NCBI GenBank assembly: GCA_000320605.2
Contig: KB445802.1
Location: forward strand, 611,122 to 675,121
Source of the DNA: Gelatoporia subvermispora B
Taxonomy: Eukaryota; Basidiomycota; Agaricomycetes; Polyporales; Gelatoporiaceae
DNA length: 64,000 nucleotides
Direction of reading: 5' to 3'
The position numbers were made by a program, and so were the translations under genes. A model generated the notes under the pieces. That model saw only the letters and a program-made list of their open reading frames with translations, was not told the DNA's origin and did no database searches. Position 1 is the first letter of the stretch, and each line of letters starts with the position of its first letter. Positions 10,502 through 22,149 of this stretch are shown here, one piece after another.

Positions 10502-12821
10502 ATGGAGTTCCTTCACCTTAGTTTCGACTGGACGACCGCGCTGCTTGTCCTCGCCGTCGGTGTCGCGCTCGTGCACGTCGTCCCCTGGCTCCTCGACCCC
10601 CACGGCATCCGCTCCTACCCCGGCCCTCTCCTCGCAAAATTCTCGGACGCGTGGCTCGGCTGGGTCGCTGCACAGGGACATCGCTCCGAGGTCGTTCACG
10701 AGCTGCACAAGAAGTATGGTGAGTGTTCTCAAGTTTTCTTCAGTCTCCTTGGTCCAGCATGCGGGCCCACTCGGGATGTTCTGCCTGCTCTCACTTCGCA
10801 GGCACCCTCCAGCGCTGCGCTCGATTGCAAAATCACGAAGTGAAAGTTTGACAGGAGGACTGCTTCCCGGGCGACTAGTACTGTCAATGAAGACCGTGAT
10901 GACGGCGCCGCACTCCTGGCGCACTTCACTGCCATTTCGGTGATGTCTGAGCGCTGGCCTCGCGCCTTGCGGTTGCGGGGGCACGCCGACTTGTTAAAAA
11001 AGTGTCGTGGCATTGCTGGTCAACGTTTGTTGAAGTTGAGCAAGATCTTCAGCAAACCCTGCACTGGGGTTAGATGATCGGGGCTGTCAGATTGCTCAAG
11101 CTTCTTGCGATCGGTCAGAAACAACATACGCAGTGACACTGCACTGTTGAGCATGGTGATCCGAGGTTTATAATCATTGTTCTGATCTTTTATCCACGTA
11201 GGTACCTTCGTCCGCCTCGCGCCAAACCACGTCTCGATTTCGGACCCGGACGCGATCCAGATAGTCTACGCGCACGGAAACGGCTCGCTCAAGTCGAACT
11301 TCTACGATGCGTTTGTCTCCATCCAGCGCGGGCTTTTCAACACGCGCTCGCGCCCCGAACACGCCCGCAAGCGCAAGATCGTGTCGCACATCTTCTCGCA
11401 GAAGAATGTGCTCGAGTTTGAGCCCCACGTCCGCGAACACATCCGCACGCTCATCTCGCAGTGGGACCGTCTCTACGAGCTCGGCAAGAAGGGTCTGTCC
11501 GGCACGGAAGGCGAGGGCGGCTGGCAAGGCAAGAACGGCCGGGTCTGGCTGGATTGCCTCCCGTGGTGGAACTACCTCGCGTTTGACATCATCGGTGCGT
11601 ACCTCCTCACAACACCTCTACTCTCGACTCACACTCTCCCAGGCGACCTCGCATTCGGCGCGCCCTTCGGGATGCTGCACGCCTGCGCGGACTCCGCGCC
11701 CGTCGCCATCTCGCATGAGGCCGCGATGAAGAACTACGGCGACGACGCGGCGCCCGAGGTCGAGCACTTCCCCGCGGTGCAGGTGCTGAACTCGCGCGGG
11801 GAGTACTCCGCGTCAATGGGCGTGCTCCCGCCGCACTGGCGCCCGCTCGCAAAGCGCATCCCCTGGTTCCGCCGCGGGAACCAGGCGGTGCAGCGCCTCG
11901 CGGGCATCGCGGTCGCGGCCGTCGCGAAGCGCCTCTCCGCGCCGAGCGACCGCACGGATCTGCTGAGCAAGCTGCAGGAGGGCAAGGACGACGAGGGCAA
12001 GCTGATGGGCAAGCCGGAGCTCACCGCGGAGGCGCTGACGCAGCTCATTGCTGGCTCCGACACGACGTCCAAGTGCGTTTGCCGCTCTTTCGTGTGCTTG
12101 TCCGCAGCTTGCTGATGTTGATGTGATGGGCGGTAGCTCCTCGTGCGCGATCACGTATCACCTCGCGGCGAACCCGCACGTGCAGGAAAAGCTGCAAGCC
12201 GAGCTCGACGCGGCGCTCGGGGACGGCGACCCCGTCGCGACGTTCGACCAGGTTAAGCGTCTGCCGTACCTCGAGGCGGTCATCAACGAGGCGCTCCGCA
12301 TCCACTCGACCTCGGGCATTGGCCTCCCGCGCATCGTGCCCCAGGGAGGGCTGACCGCGGCTGGGCAGTACTTCCCCGAGGGCACGGTGCTGTCTGTCCC
12401 GACGTACACGGTGCACCGCGACAAGGAGGCGTGGGGCGAGGACGCGGATTTGTTCAGGCCGGAGCGCTGGTTCGAGCACGATGAGAAGACGCTACAAAGG
12501 GCGTTTAACCCGTTCTCGTTTGGGCCGAGGTGAGTGGTTGTTGAGGGAGCAAACTGGGTGGTCTGTAGGGAGGCTGACTTACTGGGACGCAGGAGCTGCG
12601 TCGGCCGCAACCTCGCGAACCTCGAGTTGCTGATCATCATCGCGTCGATCCTCCACCGGTACCACTTTGTGCTAGAGGATCCCGAGAAACACGTACGTCG
12701 CTCTGCATGCATCGTTCTCATTCGCTTGTTGCTGACGTCTCCGGGGCAGTTCGACACGCGCGAGGGTTTCTTGCGCAAGCCAGTGGAGTGCAGGGTAGGC
12801 ATCAAGAGGAGGCACGACTAA
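10502..12821 (+). CDS. Cytochrome P450, CYP53-like (benzoate 4-monooxygenase type)
   Basis: This is a haem monooxygenase anchored in the ER membrane. The CYP53 family para-hydroxylates benzoate and related aromatics. Six exons (10502-10718, 11202-11594, 11643-12072, 12137-12529, 12593-12692, 12750-12821) give 534 residues. Visible features are the N-terminal membrane anchor (TTALLVLAVGVALVHVVPWL), the CYP53-typical HGIRSYPGPLLAKFSDAWLG and NTRSRPEHARKRKIVSHIFS, the I-helix QLIAGSDTTS, the K-helix ExxR (NEALR), FRPERW, and the haem loop FSFGPRSCVGRN carrying the axial Cys. All catalytic motifs are present. Intron 1 is 483 bp against 48-64 bp for the others. CYP53 in the neighbourhood of SDR and ALDH genes fits aromatic-acid metabolism, but the substrate is inferred from family only. 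Confidence 0.9.
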
Positions 12822-13482
12822 TCGATAGAGCCAGCTCGTGGCGTAAGGGTCCGTCGCGTAAGAGACGGTCTCCTGTCATCGCATGCTTGTTCTCATTTAT
12901 AATACCGATATCTATGTGTATTACTCCCTCTCACAATTCGAAATGACGAACATGCAGCTCAGCTGGTCGAAGTCATTAATGACACTCATTGGCTGAGTAG
13001 TCATCGTTGCCCAGGTACATTCACTCGATAAGATCGTCGACGGCGATCCTCTGTGATCTCCCTCGGTATTTCGGAGATACGGAGGGATACGGACCTTAAC
13101 GGACGCTTGCCAGAGACCGGCAGAGACACCAATGAGCAGCCCAGCATTGCAACCGGCCAAGAAATCGAGCAGACATATAGCCGGGGGCCATTTGAAAAAA
13201 CCACCGATCTCTCGATCTCGATGGAGAAGATCTCTAGCATCACTCTGGCAACCTGGCTCTTCGTATTGCCTTAGCTGAGACCTGGTCGAACGGCTTCAGA
13301 CGGAGACAATTTTGTCAGCCCTTCGCGGAAGGACATCTGCTCATCAAATCGGCGGAATTCGGCTGCACATGCGCGGGTATCCTGTCCGAGAATTTTTCGT
13401 CATTGATCTTCACAAAACTTATACACTTGGCGGAACATCCACGGTATGTATCGTGCGCCACACTCGACAGACCCAAACTCCT
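12822..13482. other. Gene-free stretch
   Basis: This is spacer between the convergent P450 and SDR-A genes. I see no gene or recognisable repeat. Confidence 0.4.
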
Positions 13483-14702
13483 CTAATCGAAAAGTCGAGG
13501 GTTCAGGTTGATCGACTGCCCTATAGTGGTCAAGCGTACATCAGTTCCTCCAACGCACTTACAAACATGTACCTGCAGCACGCACCTGTGACGAAGTGCG
13601 CCTCAGGTTTCACCAGATACGACACGAGGCTCGCAACGACATCTGGGCTGCCAAGCTCTGAACTGAGCGGCATGCCTATCGTCTATCAAGGTGAAAGCAT
13701 CGTCGAGATCATCAGCTAGTCAGAGAAATCCTGCAAATTCACGAAAGGCCGCTCGCCTTCAGGAAGGTAGATACCGGCCCACCGTTAACGTCATCGTCGG
13801 GATGTTGGGCTGTAAAGTTATGCTGCAGTGAGTGAAATGTTCGCACTGGTGTTAAGATGCCTACACATGGGGGTGATGAGCACCCCTGGACAATAGGCAT
13901 TGACGGTGATGTTATGTCCTCTCATCTCAACAGCTGAACATGACGTGTGAATATCATGGGGACGCCACCCGTGATAGTAAATAGGCAAATACCCAGGCTC
14001 TGTGTGAGTCCTCTCACTGCAAATTTGGACGCACAGTAGGCTGACATTAGTGCAGCCCCTGTCGCCGAGGTATTGGAACGCGTCCGTTAGCTCGTTCTAA
14101 GAGTTTACAGCTCAACGTACCTCTCTTTCCTGCGCTGGAGGATGCCCCTATGATTCTTCCCCCATGTCCTTGTTTGATCATTTGCGCAGCAGCGTACTTG
14201 TAGCAGAGCATCACACCCCGCACGTTAACAGACATAACGCGCTCCCATTCTTCCACGCTGGCTTGAATATTCCGGATCGAATTAACTAAAACGTTGGTTT
14301 GGTCCGCACAATCGACGCCACTCACAATCAAGCAACTTTCTGAGAATCAAGATTCCTGCGTTCGCTACCATCTTGATGACCCGAATTAGCTGCGAATTAT
14401 TCGCAATGAGCGAAGTTGGACTGGCGCACTACATCGACTGTACCCAACTCCTCCACGACTTTCTCCACCATACCCTTCACCTCTTCTTCTGAGGTGACAT
14501 CTGCGGGCACGGCGATGGCGCGCCTGCCTTTGGCTTGTATATCCGAAACAACAGCTTGAAGTAGGTCGCTCTTAGGCGTGATGTCATTCACAGCAATGTC
14601 GAGACCATCGTCCGCCAGGCGCAGAGCAATGCTCAGGCCAATGCCTTGCGCAGCTCCAGTAACTATTGCGACGCGAGTAGCTGAGGCAACTGCAGCTGAC
14701 AT
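13483..14702 (-). CDS. Short-chain dehydrogenase SDR-A
   Basis: This is an NAD(P)-dependent oxidoreductase of the acetoin/diacetyl (2,3-butanediol) reductase-like SDR group. The reverse strand shows VAIVTGAAQGIGLSIALRLADD (cofactor loop), DLDIAVND-type strand, MVANAGIL (NAG motif), VNVRGVMLCYKYAA, GRIIGASSSAGK (catalytic Ser region), YCASKFAVRGL (YxxxK pair) and HNITVNAYCPGVLITPM. It is split by many small introns; the one after STFLK starts with GC (donor gcgagc ending at 13756). The protein ends with GQSINLNPRLFD and a TAG at 13483. Where SDR-B has a Gly-Gly pair near the C-terminus, this copy has Pro-Arg. Start ATG 14702 is preferred over an upstream ATG at 14726 by comparison with its paralogs. 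Confidence 0.8.
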
Positions 14703-15322
14703 GTCGTTGACCGAATCCGAGCACAAAGGGGTGAGATGGTAAGCTTCAAGACCCAGGGGCCTGGTCTTATGCTACTCACCAAGGCGATTCAGTCCTTCGA
14801 CCCATCAAAGAACCTTCAGATCATCTTTTCTGATAGTAAATTCCGAACGGCAATGCCTCCAGTCATGAGAAAGAAGAAGGACAACGCTGATGTGATACGA
14901 TGTCATATGTTGATTCATGCGGTGACTGAATGCGAGTAGAACCCAAGTAGATCAAATCGAACGGATGAAATCCTACTTCTGCGAGGATGCAGAAGGTAAC
15001 ATCAGATCAAGCTGAACCACATGAGACCGTATGCTTGATCCCCATCGTAATGGTATCCACGATATGAAGGGCAACGTCCGGGAAACTCGGCCCGAATGAC
15101 CTGGCGTCAAGAAGGATGGAGGCCCGGCGGAACAACTGCGCAGTTGCAGTTGTCTTCGCGGATATCCAAAGGTATGCATCACCCGGGGCCATCGAAAACA
15201 ATTTAACGTAGTGACTTAAGACGTGCTCGCGATATGATGTGGCATATGTGAGGGGGCTGTTTCGGAATTGCAACAATAATATCGAGACAGCTTCCTTGGA
15301 GGCATTTCGTTCATGCAACATA
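14703..15322. other. Spacer between SDR-A and SDR-B
   Basis: This is the promoter region of SDR-A and the 3' flank of SDR-B. An open frame of 104 codons on the reverse strand (15007-15321) has no motif and is not repeated in the other inter-SDR spacers. Confidence 0.4.
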
Positions 15323-16526
15323 TCAATCGAATACTATCCCACCATTGACTCCTAGCGCCTGGCCTACGTAGGGGTATTAGCAGAGACTCGAAGAGAGGGA
15401 TGGTGAGCAACAACCTGTGATAAAATGCGATTCTGGTTTGACAAGGTATGATACGAGACTAGCTACGACATCCGGAGTTGCATGTGGGGTGGTAATTGGC
15501 AAGCCAGCGATCTGCAATGACTGGCTGCATCAATGAGAGAGCCACAAAGCTAACTTCAGATACTCGCCTTCAGCGCAGTACTCCCAGCTCCACCATTCAG
15601 AGCATCATCTGGGTGAGAGGTGACTACGAATCTATGAATACTCGAATTATGTTCCTTTTTCGGATGAAATTACCCAGATCCGTTAGAATTACCCCGGGTG
15701 CGTATGCGTTGACGGTGATGTTATACTGCCGCAGCTCGAGTGCTAACGAGAGTTAGCTCGTTTTTTAATCACTGCACATGCATGAATGGGTGTACCTGCA
15801 CTCTGTGTGAGCCCCCTCATTGCAAATTTCGATGTTGAATAGGCGGCATAGTTAGCGAACCCTATGGATTGGGAAATTAAATCAAGGCTTTCGCGACCGA
15901 TACAGACGCGGAACCTTGCTTTCCAGCAGCTGAGCAGGCACCTGCACTTTGAATCAGTCCCGTTAGCAACAAGTTATTAGTCGACAGGTGCAAACCGATA
16001 ATCCTTCCACCCCTGCCCTGCTTGATCATTTGCATCGCAGCATATTTGTAACACAACATAACGCCGCGGACATTGATGGCCATAGTACGGTCCCATTCCC
16101 CCAAGGAGCCTAAATCAGTGCTATGTTATACTGAGCTCTGACCCTCGGAATCGTCAACATACAGTCAAGGAGCGGCCCTCCCGGCGCTATGCCCGCGTTC
16201 GCAACCATCTATGTGACCGTGCATATTTTTTTTGTAGCTCTGTCAGCGGACGTGCTTACGACATCGACGCTGCCGAGTTCTTTCGCAACCTGCTCGACCA
16301 TCGCTCTAACGTCCTCCTCCGAGGAAACGTCTCCGGTAACGGCGAGCGCACGTCTGCCCTTCACCTTGATCTTGGACACCACTGCTTGTAACTTCTCGGA
16401 CTTGGAGGAGATATCATTGACAGCGATATCAAGGCCATCGTCAGCAAGTTGCAACGCAATTTCCAAGCCGATACCCTGGGCACCACCAGTGATGATAGCG
16501 ACTCTAGCTGTGGACATCGTTGACAT
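15323..16526 (-). CDS. Short-chain dehydrogenase SDR-B
   Basis: This is a paralog of SDR-A with an intact reading frame once introns are removed. Motifs in order: VAIITGGAQGIGLEIALQLADD, GLDIAVND, MVANAGIAPGG, MAINVRGVMLCYKYAAMQM, GRIIGACSAAGK, YSTSKFAMRGL (catalytic YxxxK) and NITVNAYAPGVILTDL. The C-terminus is GQALGVNGGIVFD, with TGA at 15323. The loop around the catalytic Ser reads ACSAAG rather than ASSSAG. The intron after STALK uses a GC donor (gcgagt, reverse of 15562-15567), at the same position as in SDR-A. It is in line with SDR-A, C and D, all on the reverse strand. A small-alcohol or carbonyl substrate is inferred from family resemblance only. Confidence 0.85.
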
Positions 16527-17201
16527 GATCTTGGTGGATGACTGGGATCGGCAAGTTGCTCGTTTGAAGTTTAAATGTTGCTCTCACGTCAGCAATTCGG
16601 TGTCATCGAAGTGCACCAATGACCAAAATCACATTCGGGACCTTGCCAGATACACAGCTAGTCAGAATGCAGCACACCACATGTTCACGGCGAAACGCCG
16701 TCGACCTGTCCATCCGTGAGTATGGAGGCCCTCTTTACATACACCATGAGAAATCGTGGTTTGGTCCCTCATGAGACGATGCGTAAAAGCGGCGAAGTCC
16801 GCCAACTTCGAGGTTCCTTGTCCATTCACTAATCCGTTCTATCGGTACATGGCAGGAGGAACGGAACCGCGGTCCGCACGTGTCATCGAGAATCTTTGAT
16901 GAGTGTGTCTGCCTGCGGAATAATTCTCTATATGCTCTGGGCTTGTTGCCACGGGTGCCGGCAATCCATTTTTACATCGCTGTCTCGACCTAGATTGAGT
17001 TCCGAGAGTGGAAAAGGCAATCGATCGGACTAGCGCTTTATCTCGGCCAGAATCAGGGTGAAACGAATCCGGGTATAGAGCGCAACAAAATATAGCGCTA
17101 TGGCGCCAACATGTATAACGTTAATGAAACTCTGAACAGGGTTTGTTATGCATGAAATGGGGAGTAAAGCTTCGTTCTCAGTGCTACAGCTCCGGACTGA
17201 C
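16527..17201. other. Spacer between SDR-B and SDR-C
   Basis: I see no supported gene. It marks the 3' boundary of the 2.9 kb tandem duplication that starts with SDR-C. Confidence 0.4.
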
Positions 17202-18412
17202 CTAGTCCATGGTACGTCCGCTATCGATCGCGATCGTTTGACCTGTGCTCCAATCAGCCTCACCCGTTGCGAAAGATACCAAATTTAGCTCACCTGTCAT
17301 GAAATCCGCATCGGCTTGGACGAAATACGAGACCAGATTTGCAACCACGTCTGGTTCCATTATCTTCGTGCCTTTAGGCAAACCAAATGTCTGTTGGGAT
17401 TTATCAACATTGACAAAGCACCCTAAGACGCTAGATGAAATATTCTACCTTAGCAGCTGTGGAAACAGGTCCGCCATTAATCGCATCATCAGGATGCTGT
17501 ACTATCATTTCGAGACATCAGTGTCAACAATCCATCAAGTGACACTTGGAATGGCCTACCCATCGGCGTATTCACAAGTCCCGGAGCGTATGCGTTGACA
17601 GTGATATTGTACGGCTGGAGCTCTTGTGCTGAGAAACGTCAATGAAGCATCATTCGTACAGATTTTATTACTGTCAATACCTGCCGCTTGAGTGAGACTC
17701 CTGACGACGGCTTTGACGGCAGAGTATCCACACATGTTTATTGCGGCTAGCGATGTACATCAATCCTGTTGGAGTGCAAAGACAAAACACAATGTATACA
17801 TACCTAGTTTTCCGGCCGACGAACTAGCACCTATACCTCGACTTATCAGCGACGTCCAGAGCCATCGAAGGATCATTCACTCACCAATGATCCTTCCGCC
17901 TCGTCCTTGCTTGATCATTTGTAATGCTGCATACTTATAACATAGCATGACGCCTCGGGCATTTATCGAGAAGATATGATCCCAATCTTCAACGGTGGCT
18001 GAAACGATGTAAGATGAACATAGTAGGTATACTTCTTCGAATTATACGCACTCTCAAGCAAGCTCATAGATACCAAAATTCCGGCATTGGCTACCATCTG
18101 CATTGAAATGCGGACTCAGAATTGGTAAGTCCCTGACGGTGATGTACCCACCACATCCAAGCTACCTAGCGCTACTACAGCCTGGTCAATCATGGTCTTG
18201 ACGTTTTCTTCGGAAGAGACATCGCCTGTTATGACGATAGCACGCCGTCCCTTCGCCTCAATCTGAGTGACTATTTGCTTCAATACTTCACTCTTGGGCG
18301 GAACATCGTTGACCGCGATATCGAGACCATCATCAGCAAGACGAAGGGCAATCGCAAGTCCCAAGCCCTGGGCTGCTCCAGTTACGAGCGCAACTCGAGT
18401 GGACTCAGTCAT
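17202..18412 (-). CDS. Short-chain dehydrogenase SDR-C
   Basis: This is an SDR paralog that pairs with SDR-D. Motifs: VALVTGAAQGLGLAIALRLADD, GLDIAVND, MVANAGILVSMSLLES, FSINARGVMLCYKYAALQM, GRIIGASSSAGK, YSAVKAVVRSLTQAA (YxxxK intact), NITVNAYAPGLVNTPM and VQHPDDAINGGPVSTAAK. The end is GQTIAIDSGRTMD with TAG at 17202. Unlike SDR-A and SDR-B, the intron after AAK has a normal GT donor. The start at ATG 18412 (MTEST) fits the paralogs; an in-frame upstream ATG at 18472 would add a 20-residue leader that they lack. It is followed downstream on the same strand by SDR-B and preceded by a truncated TPR gene copy. Confidence 0.85.
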
Positions 18413-19218
18413 GGTTGACAATATAGAGAACGCGAAGTAGATCAAAGAGAGATCAGGGTGATGTCTGCGCACCCTCGTAGCTCGCGTAGGATCTCCTTTT
18501 ATGTAGACGGCTCTGAGTCAAACATGGGACGCCACTAGATGAGGAGACATGTCATAAGATGACCCGATACAGTGGTTACGATACATGCCGTGCTTCCCTG
18601 CGCACTGAGAAACATCAATACAAGTCATCATATACTTCGATAACCATGCGTAGTCGATTGTTCCTCACGAAGATCCGCAGATTGAACCACCGGATGGCTC
18701 AATTTGCCATGCTCGCTTCTAGAACCAGGAGTCAGTGAAGACGTCAGTGGATACATGTAAAATTTGACAATCTCAGTCAAAGTTCGGCCATCCGGTATTA
18801 TCCAGCTCGTGGCCCACCTAGCTACCGTGCGTCAAGCGACATTCGTCCGAAGGGATGTACAGTTCTGTCCATACGTACCTTCATTGCCGACGTGCGCGCA
18901 AAGGCAGAAGTCTAGTACTAGCGTGGGACGATGCTACTCAAAGCCTGGACAATCGAAGCGTACCCTTTCCAATATCGGCCGCGTCGGACGGTCCGGCAAC
19001 CGCGGAGAATATGTTTGAAATTCTGGTGGTTGATACACAGCATACTACATTTGAGCTCATTACTCCCAGATGAGAGCAAATAGGACAAACCTGAGGGGAG
19101 AGCTCGTGTGGGAGTTGTTATTAATGAGAGAGCAGCCATGTACATACCATGCATTCGCATGACTCCAATGGCGAGCGTATAAATGATTCCGCCTCGGACC
19201 GGAGATAAAGCATTGATT
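18413..19218. other. Spacer of the tandem duplication, unit 1
   Basis: This lies between SDR-C and the TPR pseudogene. It aligns in patches with 21283-22149 (for example CGCTTCCCTGC/GTGCTTCCCTGC and CACA[G/A]CATACTACAT). I see no gene here. Confidence 0.5.
18495..18503 (-). promoter_or_regulatory. TATA-like box of SDR-C
   Basis: The reverse strand reads CATAAAAGG about 85-90 bp before the SDR-C ATG. SDR-D has TATAAAAGG at the equivalent distance, which supports the site as a shared core promoter element. Confidence 0.45.
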
Positions 19219-19860
19219 CTAGTCTGCTTCTGAGTCTGGTGGCTCTTGTGCTTGCTTCATTCTCTCCCCAAATCCTTGGCGCTGACCTGGAGCAGGGCAG
19301 TTCTGAATTCTGCGATCCTGTAACTTTGACAGCATGGAAGCACTCACACGCCGGGTGCATATTGCGGCCCGCCATATGCCGTACTCCTTACTGCGCGTGT
19401 AGCGCTCCAGTGCCTTTCCCAGACGCCTGCCTGGTTGACTTGGACATTCCATACCTATTATCTCTAAAACTCACGTACTTCCAACGCTGCAGCCAGTGCG
19501 CATGCAATCTCCAGCTCATCCGTGCACAAGCGAAGTCGCGGCCCCGTTACAGGAATAGATGCGGGCTGAGTCCAAGGGTCTATAGTACATAGAAAATACG
19601 CACTGCAGGTGATGGACGTCACACGGGATCGAAGTGTGAGCAAAATGGTATGCTCGTGAGGCCTTATATACATATATGAGCTCTTTGAGGAGCCTGACAT
19701 AGAACTCACTGGTTACCCCCCTACACTTTCACGCTGAAACGCGATAACCTCTTCCAAACCTCTATTGCTGCAACAGACTCCCCTGAATTCACCAATGTCA
19801 GATTTCCCCTTCGGCCTGAAGAGCCGACATCCTCAAGCGATCTTGCGCAGCGCTCAGATC
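19219..19860 (-). pseudogene. Truncated duplicate of the TPR-protein gene
   Basis: The reverse strand repeats the 3' half of the intact TPR gene at 22150-23274 in diverged form. Recognisable pieces are ELEIACALAAALEV (intact gene: DPEIAFNLAAVLEA), GRRLGKALERYTRSKEYG (intact: GRLEEALEHYKRSNEYG), and a last exon ending GERMKQAQEPPDSEAD with TAG at 19219. The homology begins abruptly near 19860, within what is a middle exon of the intact gene, so the N-terminal half and promoter are missing. The piece spanning EYDAAIEVW in the intact gene has mutated. It is a 5'-truncated leftover of the tandem duplication. Confidence 0.8.
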
Positions 19861-20070
19861 AAACCATTTGGTTGACGCATGGTGCAATTGATTCGACGGG
19901 CCGTTCTATCTTAGAGAGGTCTAGGTAAACGCTGGATTTGGGTGTAAGGCGCGATCACAGATAGCGCTGTAGCATCAATCTGTACAGTAGTGAGGCAGAT
20001 CTTGCCAACGCATGAAGCAGGAAGATAAACCACGATATTTCTGCGCTACGACCAACAGCTTCGGGCGGAC

Positions 20071-21282
20071 CTAGTCCATGGTGCGACCACTATCAACTGC
20101 TATGGTTTGACCTGGGCGTCATCAATCCAGTCAGCGCCGGGTGCGAAAGATCCCAGGTCTCGCTTACCCGTCATAAAATCCGTCTTAGGATGAACCAAGT
20201 AGGAGACAAGGTTCGCAATGACCCCTGGGTCCATCACTTTAGTGCCCTCTGGCAACCCAAATGTCTACGGGAGAGAATTTCATATCAAGAGAGAGTCATC
20301 GACAAGGAAGTTGACTCACCTTCGTAGCCGTTGAGACAGGCCCGCCGTTCTTCACGTCATCGGGGTGTTGTACTGCAATATAAAGATGGCAATTCGAGAA
20401 ACCCATGGCGTGGGGTCTGGTCACGCTTACCCATCGGCGTATTGACAAGTCCTGGCGCGTACGCATTGACTGTTATGTTGTAAGGCTGAAGTTCCTGCGC
20501 TGCGGAGTGTCAGATAAGCAATACCCATGCGACATATCAGCTGTCAGTACCTGCTGCTTGTGTGAGGCTTCTGACGACCGATTTGGCAGCAGAGTATGCG
20601 CACAAGTTGATTGAAGCTAATACAGTTTGTCAGCCTTCCCAGGATGTAAGTACAAACGGGATGTGTGGACCTAGCTTTCCAGAAGTCGAACTGGCGCCTG
20701 GATGTAGTATATGTCAGCGACTGCCGAAATTATCGGAATATTGCAGTTACCGATGATCCTCCCGCCACGACCTTGCTTGATCATTTGCAATGCAGCATAC
20801 TTGTAGCAAAGCATAGCACCTCGGGCATTTATAGAGAAGATACGATCCCAGTCTTCCACGGTGGCTATAATGATGTCATATTATATGAGCATTCTGGTCT
20901 AATCGCATGAGTCGATGCGCACTCTCGAGCAGGCCAGCCATCACCGCAATACCGGCATTAGCTACCATCTATTATTCATAGTCGAGTATTAGATACTGCA
21001 AAATAGCGATGCACTTACCACATCCAACCCTCCCAGCGCGTCGACAGCTCGATCGACCATAGCCTTGACGTCTGCTTCAGAGGAGATATCGCCAGATACA
21101 GCAACGGCCCGCCGCCCCTTCGCCTCAATCTGCGAGACTGCTTGTTGCAAGGCCTCACTCTTAGACGTAATGTCATTGACCGCAACATCAAGCCCGTCCT
21201 CAGCGAGACGAAGTGCGATAGCAAGGCCCATACCCTGCGCAGCTCCAGTGACAAGGGCAACTCTAGTGAAACCAGAAGACAT
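20071..21282 (-). CDS. Short-chain dehydrogenase SDR-D
   Basis: This is the closest paralog of SDR-C and complete. Motifs: VALVTGAAQGMGLAIALRLAED, GLDVAVND, GDISSEADVKAMVD, MVANAGIAVMAGLLES, FSINARGAMLCYKYAALQM, GRIIGASSTSGK, YSAAKSVVRSLTQAA (catalytic YxxxK), NITVNAYAPGLVNTPM and TFGLPEGTKVMDP. It ends GQTIAVDSGRTMD with TAG at 20071. Introns are GT-AG throughout and fall at the same positions as in SDR-C. The start is ATG 21282 (MSSGF). Together with the following TPR gene it forms the second unit of a 2.9 kb tandem duplication. Cofactor and fold are clear; the substrate is inferred only at family level (small carbonyl/diol). Confidence 0.88.
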
Positions 21283-22149
21283 GGCTAACGAAGATAGGAA
21301 CGGCCGGTTGGATAGAACGGTACTCAGTGAGGTATTGCACGCCCTGGTGAGCTTGCACCTCGTGTCCTTTTATACTTGGGGATCTCATAGAACAAGTGCA
21401 AACACCACGAGGTTGGCTGTCATGTCGAGGCCTGGCTGGATGGGAGTAGCGCTTACAAAGCTATAGCGCTTCCCTGCATACTGACATCCGTCAGTACCAA
21501 GGCTCCCTGATATGCTTCGACGGTCACCGTACCTGGCAAATCAATCTCCGAGCATGCCTCCATCACGCACAAAAATTTGAAGTTGCTGTGCATGCTTCCG
21601 GTGGCGGCGAGAGGCCATCATTGCGTGTTACCCTCTGTTGGAGCTTGAGATACCCTCAGAACACAGGTACTTTTTACCGATGAATCTGCCAGCCGTCGGT
21701 CGCAACCAGTCACCGTATGTCTGGCGGACTTTCTCCGCGGTTACGTACAACTCCGCTCGTACATGTTTCGAGGTGCGGACCTATCGATGTGAAATCGGCT
21801 GTGCGAAGACAAGCACGACACGGGAATCCACTTGAACATAGCGTGAGAAGAGGAAATTCAAAGATTGGAAGGTCGACATCCGAAGACCCCTTTTCGAATG
21901 AGATCTACCACGTCGGACAAGGCGGAGACCACGAGGGGAGCATCGCACATCTAGAGGTGGGCGGTACACAACATACTACATGATAGCATTCGATGTCCGA
22001 GATGGGAGCGAATAGGGCGGGTCTGGCCGTCGGTGACCGTAGAATAATTGTGATTAACGGTACAGAGTGTACGTGTACATACCACGCATTGGCAAGACCC
22101 CAGTCACGGATGTACGACGACTCCGTGTCTGACCGGAGATAAAGGGAAT
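21283..22149. other. Spacer of the tandem duplication, unit 2
   Basis: This is the region between SDR-D and the intact TPR gene, with patchy homology to 18413-19218. I see no coding gene. Confidence 0.5.
21366..21374 (-). promoter_or_regulatory. TATA box of SDR-D
   Basis: The reverse strand reads TATAAAAGG about 85-90 bp before the SDR-D start codon. The corresponding SDR-C site is CATAAAAGG. Confidence 0.5.

Noticed and set aside
10415..10984. Open frame of 189 codons antisense to P450 exon 1
   Set aside because: It overlaps a well-supported exon and intron of the P450 on the other strand and shows no motif.
15007..15321. Reverse-strand frame of 104 codons between SDR-A and SDR-B
   Set aside because: No homologous frame in the other SDR spacers and no recognised family.
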